This document shows, in pieces, positions 8,938-17,327 of a stretch of 43,164 bases of DNA. The notes under the pieces are model-generated. The model was not told where the DNA came from. It worked only from the letters and a program-made list of their open reading frames with translations, and did not search any database. A program made the position numbers and the translations under genes. Location: contig NZ_CAJOKH010000033.1 of the NCBI RefSeq assembly GCF_905235195.1, forward strand, positions 1 through 43,164. The letters are read 5' to 3'. The DNA comes from an uncultured Methanobrevibacter sp. (lineage in GTDB: Archaea > Methanobacteriota > Methanobacteria > Methanobacteriales > Methanobacteriaceae). Positions within the stretch are counted from its first letter, which is position 1; each line of letters opens with the position of its first letter.

Positions 8938-9362
8938 TTATATCCTTCACTTCTATTTTTTTAAATAAATTTTTTAATATGCTTAAACTCCTGTAGGATA
9001 ACTAATTTTTATCTAAGTATATAAATAATAAAATAAACTAAAACAGAAAATTACACAATAATATTAAAGACTAACAAATAAATAAACAAAAGTTGAGTAA
9101 TACTAACATAAGACTAAAAATCCAAATCAGAGTTACAATGGAAAATAAATAAAAAAAAGTTAATATTCACTGTATTGTTGTAGAGTTACCTATTTTAAAA
9201 CAAATAATTTTATCTTTAAAATAAAAATTTTTTATATATGATTAATAAGATTTTATATACAATTAATTAGATATTTTTTTATAATAAATAATTTTTATAT
9301 ATAATTAAACAATAAGTATTTTAATGAGAAAATTTTCTAAAATAATAATTTGGGGAAATAAA
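8938..9362. other. Gap between aminotransferase and gerW-like gene, with TATA-like repeats
   Basis: About 425 bp without a gene. A T-rich stretch (8951-8976) follows the aminotransferase stop and probably terminates it. Towards the right end, three TTTTATATA-plus-ATTAA modules occur (about 9229-9249, 9251-9270 and 9292-9312). The last is a good TATA candidate roughly 60 bp before the gerW-like ATG. Confidence 0.45.
8951..8976 (+). terminator. T-rich terminator after the aminotransferase gene
   Basis: T7 and T6 runs (CTATTTTTTTAAATAAATTT and onward) begin 14 bp after the stop codon, typical of archaeal oligo-T termination. Confidence 0.5.
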
Positions 9363-9794
9363 ATGTCAAATGAAGAAACAATAAAAACTACCTTAAATGA
9401 ATTAAATAAACTAATTAGCAGTAATAGTATTATTGGTGATCCTATAGAAACTGAAGATAAAATATTAATCCCTGTTGTGAAAATGGGCTTCGGATTTGGT
9501 ACTGGAGGAGCAAAAGATCTAGAAGCAACCGGAGCTGGAGGAGGAGTTGAACCTATAAGTATGGTTGTTGTCTCCAAAGGCCTGGAAGGTACTGAGGGCA
9601 TAAGAGTACTTGATATTAAAAAAGAAGATAGTTTAAACAAATCATTAAGTAATTTAAGTTTAATTATAACTGATTTAATTTCTAATTTTATAGGACCTAA
9701 TGGAGAATATACTGAAGGCGAATGGCAATACAGTCAAAGTGAAGAAAACAACTCTGAAGATGAATCAACATCAAATATATATGATGCTGAATAA
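9363..9794 (+). CDS. GerW/YtfJ-family protein
   Basis: A 143-residue member of the GerW (YtfJ) family, first described as a Bacillus sporulation/germination protein but found widely in non-sporulating bacteria and methanogens. Family traits visible are an N-terminal helix (TLNELNKL), then IGDPIETEDKILIPVVKMGFGFGTGG, a Gly-rich stretch (GAGGGVEPISMVVV) and an acidic tail. The frame is open to 9324, but the ATG at 9363 has a TTTGGGGAAATAAA site, so I start there. It is followed after 32 bp by a DUF2953 protein, the same pairing as ytfJ-ytfI in Bacillus. Function in archaea is unknown. Confidence 0.85.
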   Translation: MSNEETIKTTLNELNKLISSNSIIGDPIETEDKILIPVVKMGFGFGTGGAKDLEATGAGGGVEPISMVVVSKGLEGTEGIRVLDIKKEDSLNKSLSNLSLIITDLISNFIGPNGEYTEGEWQYSQSEENNSEDESTSNIYDAE

Positions 9795-9826
9795 GAAGAG
9801 TATTTAAAATTAAAAGTAGGGATTAA

Positions 9827-10468
9827 ATGAGTATTTTAACAATATTATTATATATAATTTGTATAATACTCATATTAATTCTAATATTCCTAATTATTGG
9901 ACTAAAAATTCGTATTTTTCTAAATTTTCATGAAAAATTTTATGGGAAATTTGAGATATATATTTTTAAAAAAATAAAAATCATTAAAAAAGAAATTTCC
10001 GCTAAAGAAGATTTGATGGGCAAAGAAAAAGATGAAAGTGATGAAAAGAACGAAAAAACACTTAAGGAAAAATATGAAGATAATAAAGATTTAATAAATG
10101 ATATAATTGCAAATAAAGAACCATTTATAGAAATTGTTAAAATTATTAAAAATTCCATAAAACATTCAAAAACAGAAGGGACAATTATTTATGGATTAGA
10201 AAGCCCTGTAGATACTGCTGAGATTGGTGGATTTTTATGGACAATAACAGGAATACTTAATTCAGGTAAAAATACAAAAATTACAGTAGATCCTGTGTGG
10301 AATAAGTTTTATCTGGAATTTACAATTGATACTAATTTTAAACTAAGTTTACTGATTCCTATAATAAAAATTTTAAAAATAATTATGAAAAATCCTACAA
10401 GAGATATTGTAATAAAACTCATAAAAATGAATCCGAGGAAAAAAGATGGACATAAAAGAGAAAATTAA
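9827..10468 (+). CDS. DUF2953 (YtfI-like) membrane-anchored protein
   Basis: A 213-residue protein with an N-terminal membrane segment (about residues 3-27, very rich in Ile/Leu), a charged linker with many Lys/Glu, and a C-terminal domain with GLESPVDTAEIGGFLWTITG and KITVDPVWNKFYLEF. These match the DUF2953 pattern (G-x-x-x-P-x-x-TA-x-x-x-G-x-LW, then a PxF-like strand). Bacillus YtfI carries the same domain and lies beside YtfJ. TAGGGATTAA precedes the ATG. The C-terminus overlaps the next gene by 23 bp. Its biochemical role is unknown; partnership with the GerW-like protein is inferred from the conserved pairing. Confidence 0.8.
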   Translation: MSILTILLYIICIILILILIFLIIGLKIRIFLNFHEKFYGKFEIYIFKKIKIIKKEISAKEDLMGKEKDESDEKNEKTLKEKYEDNKDLINDIIANKEPFIEIVKIIKNSIKHSKTEGTIIYGLESPVDTAEIGGFLWTITGILNSGKNTKITVDPVWNKFYLEFTIDTNFKLSLLIPIIKILKIIMKNPTRDIVIKLIKMNPRKKDGHKREN

Positions 10469-10745
10469 AGAAAATGATGATTTTTCATTTTATGATGAAA
10501 TTATCCTTGGTGATGAGATAATTATAGAAAACAAAATAATTCATCCTGTTTATATTGCAAGCATAATATTTTATAATGAATATGTTCCAAGTGCAACAAT
10601 CGATCCATTAGCATTTTTATTTAAAGAAAAACTTAAAAAAAAGAATGACACCGAATATGAATATTATCTAATATTTTTTGATGATGACTATGAAAAATAC
10701 ACCAAAGAAATCATAAAAAAGTATAATGAGAAATTAGAATATTGA
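10446..10745 (+). CDS. Uncharacterised protein, third gene of the gerW-like cluster
   Basis: A 99-residue acidic/lysine-rich soluble protein that I do not recognise. It starts inside the end of the DUF2953 gene, with GAGGA 9 nt before the ATG, so it is probably co-translated with it. Visible features are a short N-terminal charged helix, a central hydrophobic strand segment (HPVYIASIIFYNEYV), and a C-terminal run of Tyr, Asp and Lys (YEYYLIFFDDDYEKY). There is no signal peptide and no cysteine. The position implies a role with the GerW/DUF2953 pair. Confidence 0.7.
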   Translation: MDIKEKIKENDDFSFYDEIILGDEIIIENKIIHPVYIASIIFYNEYVPSATIDPLAFLFKEKLKKKNDTEYEYYLIFFDDDYEKYTKEIIKKYNEKLEY

Positions 10746-11056
10746 TTTTAATTGTAATAGTAAAAGATTAATCCATAATATAAATATAATGAAAAATTAG
10801 AAAATCTATCTACTATCCTTAGGATATTTAAAAAACTAGAAAAGATACTGAAATTATACAATATTAAGTGAATATAATAAAGATTAATATATAATTTCTA
10901 TAAAAAAGGTAAAAATTAAAATATATGTATCCACTCAAAAAATAAATCATATAAACTAAGACACTAAAATTAAGAAAATACTCTAATAAAATAGAAGTTA
11001 ATATTAAATAATAAAAACTCCATTTTATTAAAGACTAAAATTAAAAATTTTATTGA
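10746..11056. other. Convergent intergenic region
   Basis: 310 bp between convergent genes, with no ORF. A short hairpin-forming element TATCCT-T-AGGATA lies at about 10816-10828. Nothing else stands out. Confidence 0.4.
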
Positions 11057-12829
11057 TTATGCTCTTTTTTTAACAACTATCTTAGCGTTTTTAGATAATT
11101 TTACTCCAGCTATGTTTACAGAAACTTTAGCTTTATAAACGCCAGGATAATAATGAATTCCTAAACTTGCAATACCTTTACTATTAGTTTTAATCTTATA
11201 AGTATATTTAGAAACTTTAACAGTAATAAATTGGCCTGCAATCGGAGCACGTTTATATTTTAAAGAAACATAAAACCTTTTAGATGATTTATAAACTTTA
11301 ACTAAATTTTTAACTGTTAATTTAGTTAAAGATTTTTTCCATTTTTTAACAGTTACAGTAGACTGTTTTTTAACACTAGTCTTAGGAATAGTAGTTACAA
11401 CTTTATAGGTATTAGGTTTTAAATTAATTGCTAAATATGCTAAACCTTTTTTATTAGTAATAAGCTTATGAGTTTTACCATTAATTTTAACATTAACAGT
11501 CACACTAGCTTGAGGTACATCAGCAGAATTCACTACTTTAACTACAAGTTTTGTACCATCAGCATAATACATATTAACATTTTTAACTATTAATTCTAAA
11601 TCCGTACCCTTTTTAACTTCAAAATTCTGACTTGCAGAAGAAGCATTATATTCACTATTACCTAAATAATTAGCAGTAATCAAATAAAGACCTGCAACAG
11701 AAGGATTCCAATTATAACTAAATAAACCTTTATTTAAAGTTAAATTAGTATTAACAACAACAGCTCCAGAAGCTAAGTTTTTAATTAATAACTGAACACT
11801 ACCATCAACATCAGCAAAATTAACATTAGTTATAGGTACAGGCCCAGAAGGAGAAACACCACCATTAATATTGATAGCTTTACCAACACTAGTACTATTA
11901 CCACTCTTAATAGTAGTATCAGTAGGAAGTGGCTCCCCACCAGTAACTTCAAAATACTGACTTGCAGAAGAAGGTTCATATTCACTAGTACCTAAATAAT
12001 TAGCAGTAATCAAATAAAGACCAGCAACAGAAGGATCCCAAGAATAACTAAATGAACCATCTTCGTCTAAAGTTAAATTAGTATTAACAACAACATTACC
12101 AGAAGCTAAGTTTTTAATTAACAACAAAAGATTACCATCAACATAATCAGGTGAAGTAACACGACCATCAATATGTATAGGTGTACCAACACTAGTAGTA
12201 TTACCACTATTAATAGTAGTATCAGTAGGAAGTGGCTCCCCACCAGTAACTTCAAAATCCTGAATTGCAATAGAAGATCCATATTCACTAGTACCTCGAT
12301 ACTCAGCAGTAATCACATAACTACCAGCAACAGAAGGATCCCAAGAATAACTAAATGAACCCTCTTCGTCTAAAGTTAATTCAGTCCTAACAACAACCTC
12401 TCCATCCTTTCGAACTTCTAATCCAAGATCACCTTGACAAACAGGCATTAAATCGCTACCTATAACAACACCCTTAATATCGATAGGTTTACCAACATAA
12501 GTACTACTTTCACTTGTAATTTTAGTCGTAGTCCTCTCATTATTAGCATCAGTATCCAGACTTGCAGATGAAGAATCATCATCAGAATCAGTCACATCAA
12601 CACCATCATCAGTATCTTCTCCAACTACCTCAGAATCTGGCATATTATTTCCATCCTCAGTATCCTCATCAACTACCTCAGAATCTGGCATATTATTTCC
12701 ATCATCAATATCCCCATCATCTATTGTAGCATCTGGTAAATCAGATTTAGCAATATCCATATCACTATCAACAGCTGATATTGAAGATATTGAAACAAAT
12801 ATCATTAACACTAAAAATATAAAAAACAT
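11057..12829 (-). CDS. Secreted adhesin-like protein with Ig-like repeats
   Basis: A 590-residue secreted protein: hydrophobic signal region (FFIFLVLMIFVSISSISA), an Asp-rich stretch with a duplicated DGNNMPDSEVV unit, three Ig-like repeats of about 100 residues (each with a SVGK/T-P-I-type start, FSYSWDPSVAG-LYLITANYLG centre and SQ-x-FEV end), then two basic C-terminal domains (TNKKGLAYLAINLKPNTYKV; TNSKGIASLGIHYYPGVYKA). There is no C-terminal membrane anchor. Such proteins decorate the surface of host-associated Methanobrevibacter. The ATG at 12829 has no ribosome site; a better start (ATG at 12848 behind GGAGGATAATTTAGTA) is out of frame by one base in an A8 tract (12829-12836). With A7 the product would begin MKFYKKMFFIF, a standard signal peptide. 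Expression may therefore be switched off or variable here. Confidence 0.8.
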   Translation of the reverse strand: MFFIFLVLMIFVSISSISAVDSDMDIAKSDLPDATIDDGDIDDGNNMPDSEVVDEDTEDGNNMPDSEVVGEDTDDGVDVTDSDDDSSSASLDTDANNERTTTKITSESSTYVGKPIDIKGVVIGSDLMPVCQGDLGLEVRKDGEVVVRTELTLDEEGSFSYSWDPSVAGSYVITAEYRGTSEYGSSIAIQDFEVTGGEPLPTDTTINSGNTTSVGTPIHIDGRVTSPDYVDGNLLLLIKNLASGNVVVNTNLTLDEDGSFSYSWDPSVAGLYLITANYLGTSEYEPSSASQYFEVTGGEPLPTDTTIKSGNSTSVGKAININGGVSPSGPVPITNVNFADVDGSVQLLIKNLASGAVVVNTNLTLNKGLFSYNWNPSVAGLYLITANYLGNSEYNASSASQNFEVKKGTDLELIVKNVNMYYADGTKLVVKVVNSADVPQASVTVNVKINGKTHKLITNKKGLAYLAINLKPNTYKVVTTIPKTSVKKQSTVTVKKWKKSLTKLTVKNLVKVYKSSKRFYVSLKYKRAPIAGQFITVKVSKYTYKIKTNSKGIASLGIHYYPGVYKAKVSVNIAGVKLSKNAKIVVKKRA

Positions 12830-12904
12830 TTTTTTTATAAAATTTCATTACTAAATTATCCTCCAAAAAAAAATTTTTAAACATAATATTTTAAGAAAAA
12901 ATAC

Positions 12905-12937
12905 ATTGTATAAAAATTTCTTAAAATATTATACAAT
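12905..12937. promoter_or_regulatory. Inverted repeat in the adhesin promoter region
   Basis: ATTGTATAA (12905-12913) and TTATACAAT (12929-12937) are perfect 9-bp inverted arms separated by 15 bp, about 60 bp upstream of the adhesin start region. This could be an operator; in DNA this A/T-rich it could also arise by chance. Confidence 0.35.
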
Positions 12938-12959
12938 AAATAATTAAATAATATTAACA

Positions 12960-13183
12960 TTTTATGTCCATATAAAAAAAGAAATAAAAAATTAATATTA
13001 TTACTATACTAACATATTTTGAACCAATTATATATATTTACCTATTTTTAGAGTTATTATTCAAAAATTTACATATACAAAATAAAATTATATAATTTTA
13101 AAGGGGAAAATACAGCAATCATTCACATTCTAAAAAATAGTAGAGTGCCTAATTTATGCTTTGTATTTCAAGAGGCTGAAAAC
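12960..13183. other. Gap between adhesin promoter and ThDP-enzyme gene
   Basis: Together with the adhesin leader this makes a gap of about 335 bp. No ORF with start signals is visible. On the minus strand a short T6 run (13132-13137) lies about 50 bp past the stop of the ThDP enzyme and may end its transcript. Confidence 0.35.
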
Positions 13184-14800
13184 TTAAAAATCAGGTATGA
13201 ATAAATTAGGAAGTGGAATATTTTCTTCCCTGCTATTTATTTCAATGAAGTAAGGTCCATTCATACCCATAGCTTTTTTAATAGCTGTTTCTATTTCTTC
13301 ATTAGTATTTACTCTTTCACCCTCAATTCCATATCCTTTTACAATTGTCAAAAAGTCAGGATTTTTTAAATCAACCTCATATCTGAAATTTTCATCAATA
13401 TTCTCTTCCCATTGGCGAATAATGCCTAATTGATTATTGTTAATTAAAGTTATAATTATTGGAAGATTATATTCTCTGATTGTTGCAAGTTCTTCAATAC
13501 ACATTTGAAAACCACCATCCCCATTAATTACAACAACCTTCTCCCCCGGATGAGCTAAAGATATTCCTATTGCTCCTGGAAGACCCATACCCATAGGACA
13601 TAATGCTCCAGAATATGAAAATTTACCATATTTATCAGGATGAGCCAGTAACATTGCCCATGTAGCATGAGAACCTGCATCACCCATTACATAACTATCA
13701 CCAATATTATCATATATTGTTTGAATAGCAGATTGTGGCCTTAGTGGCAGAGATTTATCATAAACTCCATCAACAATCAAAGGCGTATCATTAGATTTAA
13801 TCTCACCTAACCATTTTTTATTATTTAAATTAAAGTCAATAGAATTTAATTCTTTTAAAACATAAGATACATCACCATTAATTTTAACTTTACCTTTAAG
13901 TACAGATTTATCAATATTAACATGAACAACTTTTTGTTCAAAGTTATTTAATTTAGAAGACAATATTGTAGTGCGTTCTGATAGTCTTGATCCTAAAACA
14001 ATTATTAAATCAGAATGTAAGTATGCAAAATTACTCATTGAACTTCCCCTTATACCAACTAAACCTAAATTAATTGGATTATTCTCATCAATTATACCTC
14101 TTGCTGGATAAGTAGTTGAAATAGGAATATTATTTTTCTCTGCAAATTCTTTTAACTCATGGCATGCATTAGCCCATATAACTCCAGAACCTCCAATAAT
14201 TAATGGTTTTTTAGATGAGTTAATCATATTAATTAAAAGATTCATTTGATTATAGTTATAATCTGTTTTATAATTAATTGGAGAATCAATAAATCTTTCA
14301 ACATCATCTTCCATTAAAACATCTTTTGGAAGATTAATATGAATAGGGCCACGAGGCTCTTTTTTAAATATTTCAATAGCTTCTTTTAAAGCTAAAATAG
14401 CTTCTCTCCCATTTGATGGAGCATAATTTTTAAAAGTAATATTTTCAAAAACCTCTGGTAAATCAAAGGATTGAAAATTATCTTCTAACCTTTCCTTATA
14501 TGGATTATCTCCGGTTAAAACTAAAACAGAGTTATTATCCTTATAGGCAGTTGCAACAGCCATAACAAAATTTAATGCACCTGGTGATGCAGTAGACATA
14601 CATACAGAAAAATTACCCGTAGAGTGAGCATACATATCTGCAGCATGTGCTGCTGCTTGTTCATGTCTTGTAAGTATATGCTTTATAGATGATTTTTCAA
14701 GCGCCTTATACATTGGAAGTATTTGCTCACCGGGATGACCAAATATATGAGCTACATTTGTATCTTCTAAAATTTTAACTAAAACTTCAGCAGTATTCAT
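13184..14800 (-). CDS. Thiamine diphosphate enzyme, acetolactate synthase large-subunit-like
   Basis: A 538-residue ThDP-dependent enzyme with the three-domain acetolactate synthase layout. The N-terminal pyrimidine-binding domain has the catalytic glutamate E47 in TRHEQAAAHAADMYA; the middle domain has IIGGSGVIWA; and the C-terminal domain has the ThDP/Mg motif GDGGFQMCIEELATIREYN ending in NNN. Where true synthases have G-x-PGG it reads GHPGEQILP. No regulatory small subunit (IlvN) is adjacent, and methanogens carry several such paralogues, so the reaction could be acetolactate synthesis or another 2-oxoacid decarboxylation/ligation. GTGGGATATT precedes the ATG. Confidence 0.8.
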   Translation of the reverse strand: MNTAEVLVKILEDTNVAHIFGHPGEQILPMYKALEKSSIKHILTRHEQAAAHAADMYAHSTGNFSVCMSTASPGALNFVMAVATAYKDNNSVLVLTGDNPYKERLEDNFQSFDLPEVFENITFKNYAPSNGREAILALKEAIEIFKKEPRGPIHINLPKDVLMEDDVERFIDSPINYKTDYNYNQMNLLINMINSSKKPLIIGGSGVIWANACHELKEFAEKNNIPISTTYPARGIIDENNPINLGLVGIRGSSMSNFAYLHSDLIIVLGSRLSERTTILSSKLNNFEQKVVHVNIDKSVLKGKVKINGDVSYVLKELNSIDFNLNNKKWLGEIKSNDTPLIVDGVYDKSLPLRPQSAIQTIYDNIGDSYVMGDAGSHATWAMLLAHPDKYGKFSYSGALCPMGMGLPGAIGISLAHPGEKVVVINGDGGFQMCIEELATIREYNLPIIITLINNNQLGIIRQWEENIDENFRYEVDLKNPDFLTIVKGYGIEGERVNTNEEIETAIKKAMGMNGPYFIEINSREENIPLPNLFIPDF

Positions 14801-14937
14801 AATATCCCACTATAACATTAAGTCATTGAATTAAATTAAATTAAATTAAAATTAAAATTAAAATTAATTAAATTAAATAAGTTAAATTAATAATAAATTA
14901 ATTATATTAAATTTAAAAGTGAATGTTAAATAATAAA

Positions 14938-15393
14938 TTATTCTTCTTCTTGATAAGAACCATTATATTCTCCAGAACCTACAACATCAAATACAACAGC
15001 CTGTGCTATTCTATCTCCTTTTTTAATTTTAAATGGAAAACTTCCATGATTAATTAATAAAAATTTTAAAGATCCATAAAAACCAGGATCTCCTACTGCT
15101 GTTTGAACAGAAACAAAAGATCTTAAAAGAGTAGACCTTGGATAATACAACATTGTATATCCTTTAGGAATTTTAATTTTCCTATCAATTTTTCCAATAT
15201 ATGCACAGTTAGGTTCAAGAGTATAAATAGGACCTTCTAATTTTTCCACTTCAGGTAAATTTTTATCATTATCTATTAATGAACCTGACCCTTTTTGTAT
15301 ATACATCTCATCTAAAGCCAAATCAATACCTGAAGGCTGTATTAATTCAGCAAAATCTGGAAATAATTTTTTAAGTTCACTTTCTCCCAACAT
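14938..15393 (-). CDS. dut: dUTP diphosphatase (archaeal, dCTP deaminase superfamily)
   Basis: A 151-residue protein of the dCTP deaminase/dUTPase fold, clearly shorter than canonical dCTP deaminases (about 190-200 residues) and similar in length to the archaeal dUTPase subgroup. Visible motifs are IQPSGIDLALDEMY, PKGYTMLYYPRSTLLRS and AVGDPGFYGSLKFLLINHG, then the KKGDRIAQAVVFDV strand and an acidic tail. It would convert dUTP to dUMP, keeping uracil out of DNA; a dCTP deaminase activity is the alternative. A textbook GGTGATTTA directly precedes the ATG. Confidence 0.82.
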   Translation of the reverse strand: MLGESELKKLFPDFAELIQPSGIDLALDEMYIQKGSGSLIDNDKNLPEVEKLEGPIYTLEPNCAYIGKIDRKIKIPKGYTMLYYPRSTLLRSFVSVQTAVGDPGFYGSLKFLLINHGSFPFKIKKGDRIAQAVVFDVVGSGEYNGSYQEEE

Positions 15394-15558
15394 TAAATCA
15401 CCATAATTTTAAAACATAAACTAAAAATGAATTTTACAATAAGTAAATTTTTAATATTAATAAATTAGAATTAATATTAAATACATTATATATTATATTT
15501 TATAGAAAATAATTTATAATAGTATAGTTTTTTAAAATTAAATAAAAAAGGTGATTAA
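15394..15558. promoter_or_regulatory. Divergent promoter region between dut and the tautomerase gene
   Basis: 165 bp of A/T-rich DNA between divergent genes. The TTATATATTATATTTTATAG stretch near 15486-15505 contains TATA-like sequences that could serve either direction. Confidence 0.4.
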
Positions 15559-15759
15559 ATGCCAGTAATAACAATTGCAGGAAATCCAGGAATTAGTAAA
15601 GAAAAAAAAGAAAAAATGATTAAAGAAGTTAGTCAAATTGTAGCAGATGCATATGATTTGCCAATAAGCACTACAACTGTTTTAATCCAAGCATACCCTC
15701 GATACCCTCGTGATGACATTGGTGTTGGAGGAGAAATCTTAAGTAATATTGATGAGTAA
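15559..15759 (+). CDS. 4-oxalocrotonate tautomerase-family protein
   Basis: A 66-residue subunit that starts Met-Pro-Val-Ile; after Met removal Pro1 is the catalytic base of the tautomerase superfamily. The family pattern SKEKKEKMIKEVSQIVADA, then STTTVLIQAYPR and a terminal IGVGGEIL, is present; in 4-OT enzymes an arginine in this region binds the substrate carboxylate. Such proteins form hexamers. The substrate in methanogens is unknown. AAAAGGTGATTAA precedes the ATG. It is monocistronic, with a T-rich terminator directly after. Confidence 0.88.
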   Translation: MPVITIAGNPGISKEKKEKMIKEVSQIVADAYDLPISTTTVLIQAYPRYPRDDIGVGGEILSNIDE

Positions 15760-15774
15760 GTTTAATAGCTTACT

Positions 15775-15787
15775 CTATTTTTTATTT
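15775..15787 (+). terminator. T-rich terminator after the tautomerase gene
   Basis: CTATTTTTTATTT starts 15 bp after the stop codon. It lies between convergent genes (the ftsY stop is at 15840). Confidence 0.5.
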
Positions 15788-15839
15788 AAAAAATTAAATA
15801 ATATTAAAATGATTAATTACAATTTAAAAACTAAAGAAT

Positions 15840-17327
15840 TTAGGAGAATAATTGGTCTAACATCCATTCTGCACTATATTCTTTAATATCATCATAACCT
15901 TGACCTACACCCAAAAAAAGTATAGGTTTTTGAATTACATAACCAATTGATAGGGAAGCTCCACCTTTAGCATCAGCATCAGCTTTAGTTAAAATTACAC
16001 CATCAATATCAATAGCTTCATTGAATTTTCTAGCCTGCTCTGTAGCATCATTACCAGTTAATGCATCACCTACAAAAATAACAAGATCTGGTTTTGCAAT
16101 TCTTTTAATTTTTTTCATCTCATCCATAAGATTAGTATTAGTTTGCATTCTTCCTGCAGTATCAATTAATACTAACTCTTTATTTTGAGCTGTGGCATGT
16201 TCTACAGCATCATATGCAACAGCAGCAGGATCTGATCCTTTTTGGTGTTTAATAATTTTTACACCAACATTATCTGCATGATGAGTTACTTGTTCAATAG
16301 CTCCTGCTCTAAAAGTGTCTGAAGCAGCGATAACTGGATTATAACCTTTTTTAAGGTAATAATTAGCCAATTTACCAATAGTAGTAGTTTTACCCGTACC
16401 ATTAATACCTACTAACATTACAACTAAAGGTTTACCTTCCTTAACTTTATCTTCAAGCATTTCAGTCATTGATTTACCTTCAACATTAATAATTTTAGCA
16501 ATAGCTTTTTGAAGAGCTTTATAAGTATATTCTTCAACATCACTACTTCTTTTAATTTTTTGACCAACTAAGTCTTCTTTTACAGATTCAACTACTTCAT
16601 TTGCAACATCTATTGCAACATCCCCTTCAAGTAAACCAATTTCAAGTTCAAATAAAATATCTTCAACATCATCTTCAGAGATTGTTTTTTCTTTTAAAAA
16701 TGAAAAAACACCCCTTCCTTTATCTTTATCATCACTATTTTCCTCTTCGACAATCTCATCAAAGATATCCTTTGCAGAAATTTCATCCTTAAATTTATCA
16801 CTGATAGGATCATCTTTCTCTTTTTTCCTACTATACCAGTGTTTTTTAGAATCCTCTTCATCTACATAATCAGATTTATAGTAATTTTCATCAAAGTCAT
16901 CATCTTCCACTTTATCATCTGAAGATTTACTTCTACTATACCAATGTTTTTTCTTAGGAGCTTCGATACCTAATTCTTCAGCTTCTTTTTTAGCTTCTTG
17001 TTCAGCTAAAGCTTCAGCAAATCTATCTTTTTTAACTTCCCCTTTTGAAGAATTTTTATCTTTTTTATTTTTATTAGGTGAAAATCTTGAAAAAAATCCT
17101 GATTTTTCTTCTAAAACCTCTTCCTCTTTCTCATCATCTTCATCTTCATCATCGAAAATAGCTTCCCATTCAGCATCTTCATCATCAATGTCTTTTTTTG
17201 AAATATCCTCTTCGATTTCTTCTGTTTCTATAAGTTCTATGTTATTTTCTTCTTTAGCTTCTTCAGTAACCTTATCAGTTAATTTATCACTAGTTCTAGA
17301 AAATCTCTTTTTTAATGATTCAAACAA
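15840..17327 (-). CDS. ftsY: Signal recognition particle receptor FtsY
   Basis: A 495-residue SRP receptor GTPase. The long N-terminal A-domain is highly acidic and Lys-rich. The NG domain follows: G1 GINGTGKTT (about residues 307-315), DTFRAGAIEQ, G3 DTAGRMQTN, G4 TKADADAKGG and GVGQGYDDI near the end. It docks SRP-bound ribosomes at the membrane for co-translational secretion, including the adhesins and AglB encoded here. The open frame reaches a TTG at 17360 with no site; the TTG at 17327, behind AAGGAAGGTAATAAC, gives the typical MFESLKKRFS start and is preferred. The A-domain linker repeats the motif KKHWYSR twice, about 34 residues apart. Confidence 0.95.
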   Translation of the reverse strand: MFESLKKRFSRTSDKLTDKVTEEAKEENNIELIETEEIEEDISKKDIDDEDAEWEAIFDDEDEDDEKEEEVLEEKSGFFSRFSPNKNKKDKNSSKGEVKKDRFAEALAEQEAKKEAEELGIEAPKKKHWYSRSKSSDDKVEDDDFDENYYKSDYVDEEDSKKHWYSRKKEKDDPISDKFKDEISAKDIFDEIVEEENSDDKDKGRGVFSFLKEKTISEDDVEDILFELEIGLLEGDVAIDVANEVVESVKEDLVGQKIKRSSDVEEYTYKALQKAIAKIINVEGKSMTEMLEDKVKEGKPLVVMLVGINGTGKTTTIGKLANYYLKKGYNPVIAASDTFRAGAIEQVTHHADNVGVKIIKHQKGSDPAAVAYDAVEHATAQNKELVLIDTAGRMQTNTNLMDEMKKIKRIAKPDLVIFVGDALTGNDATEQARKFNEAIDIDGVILTKADADAKGGASLSIGYVIQKPILFLGVGQGYDDIKEYSAEWMLDQLFS

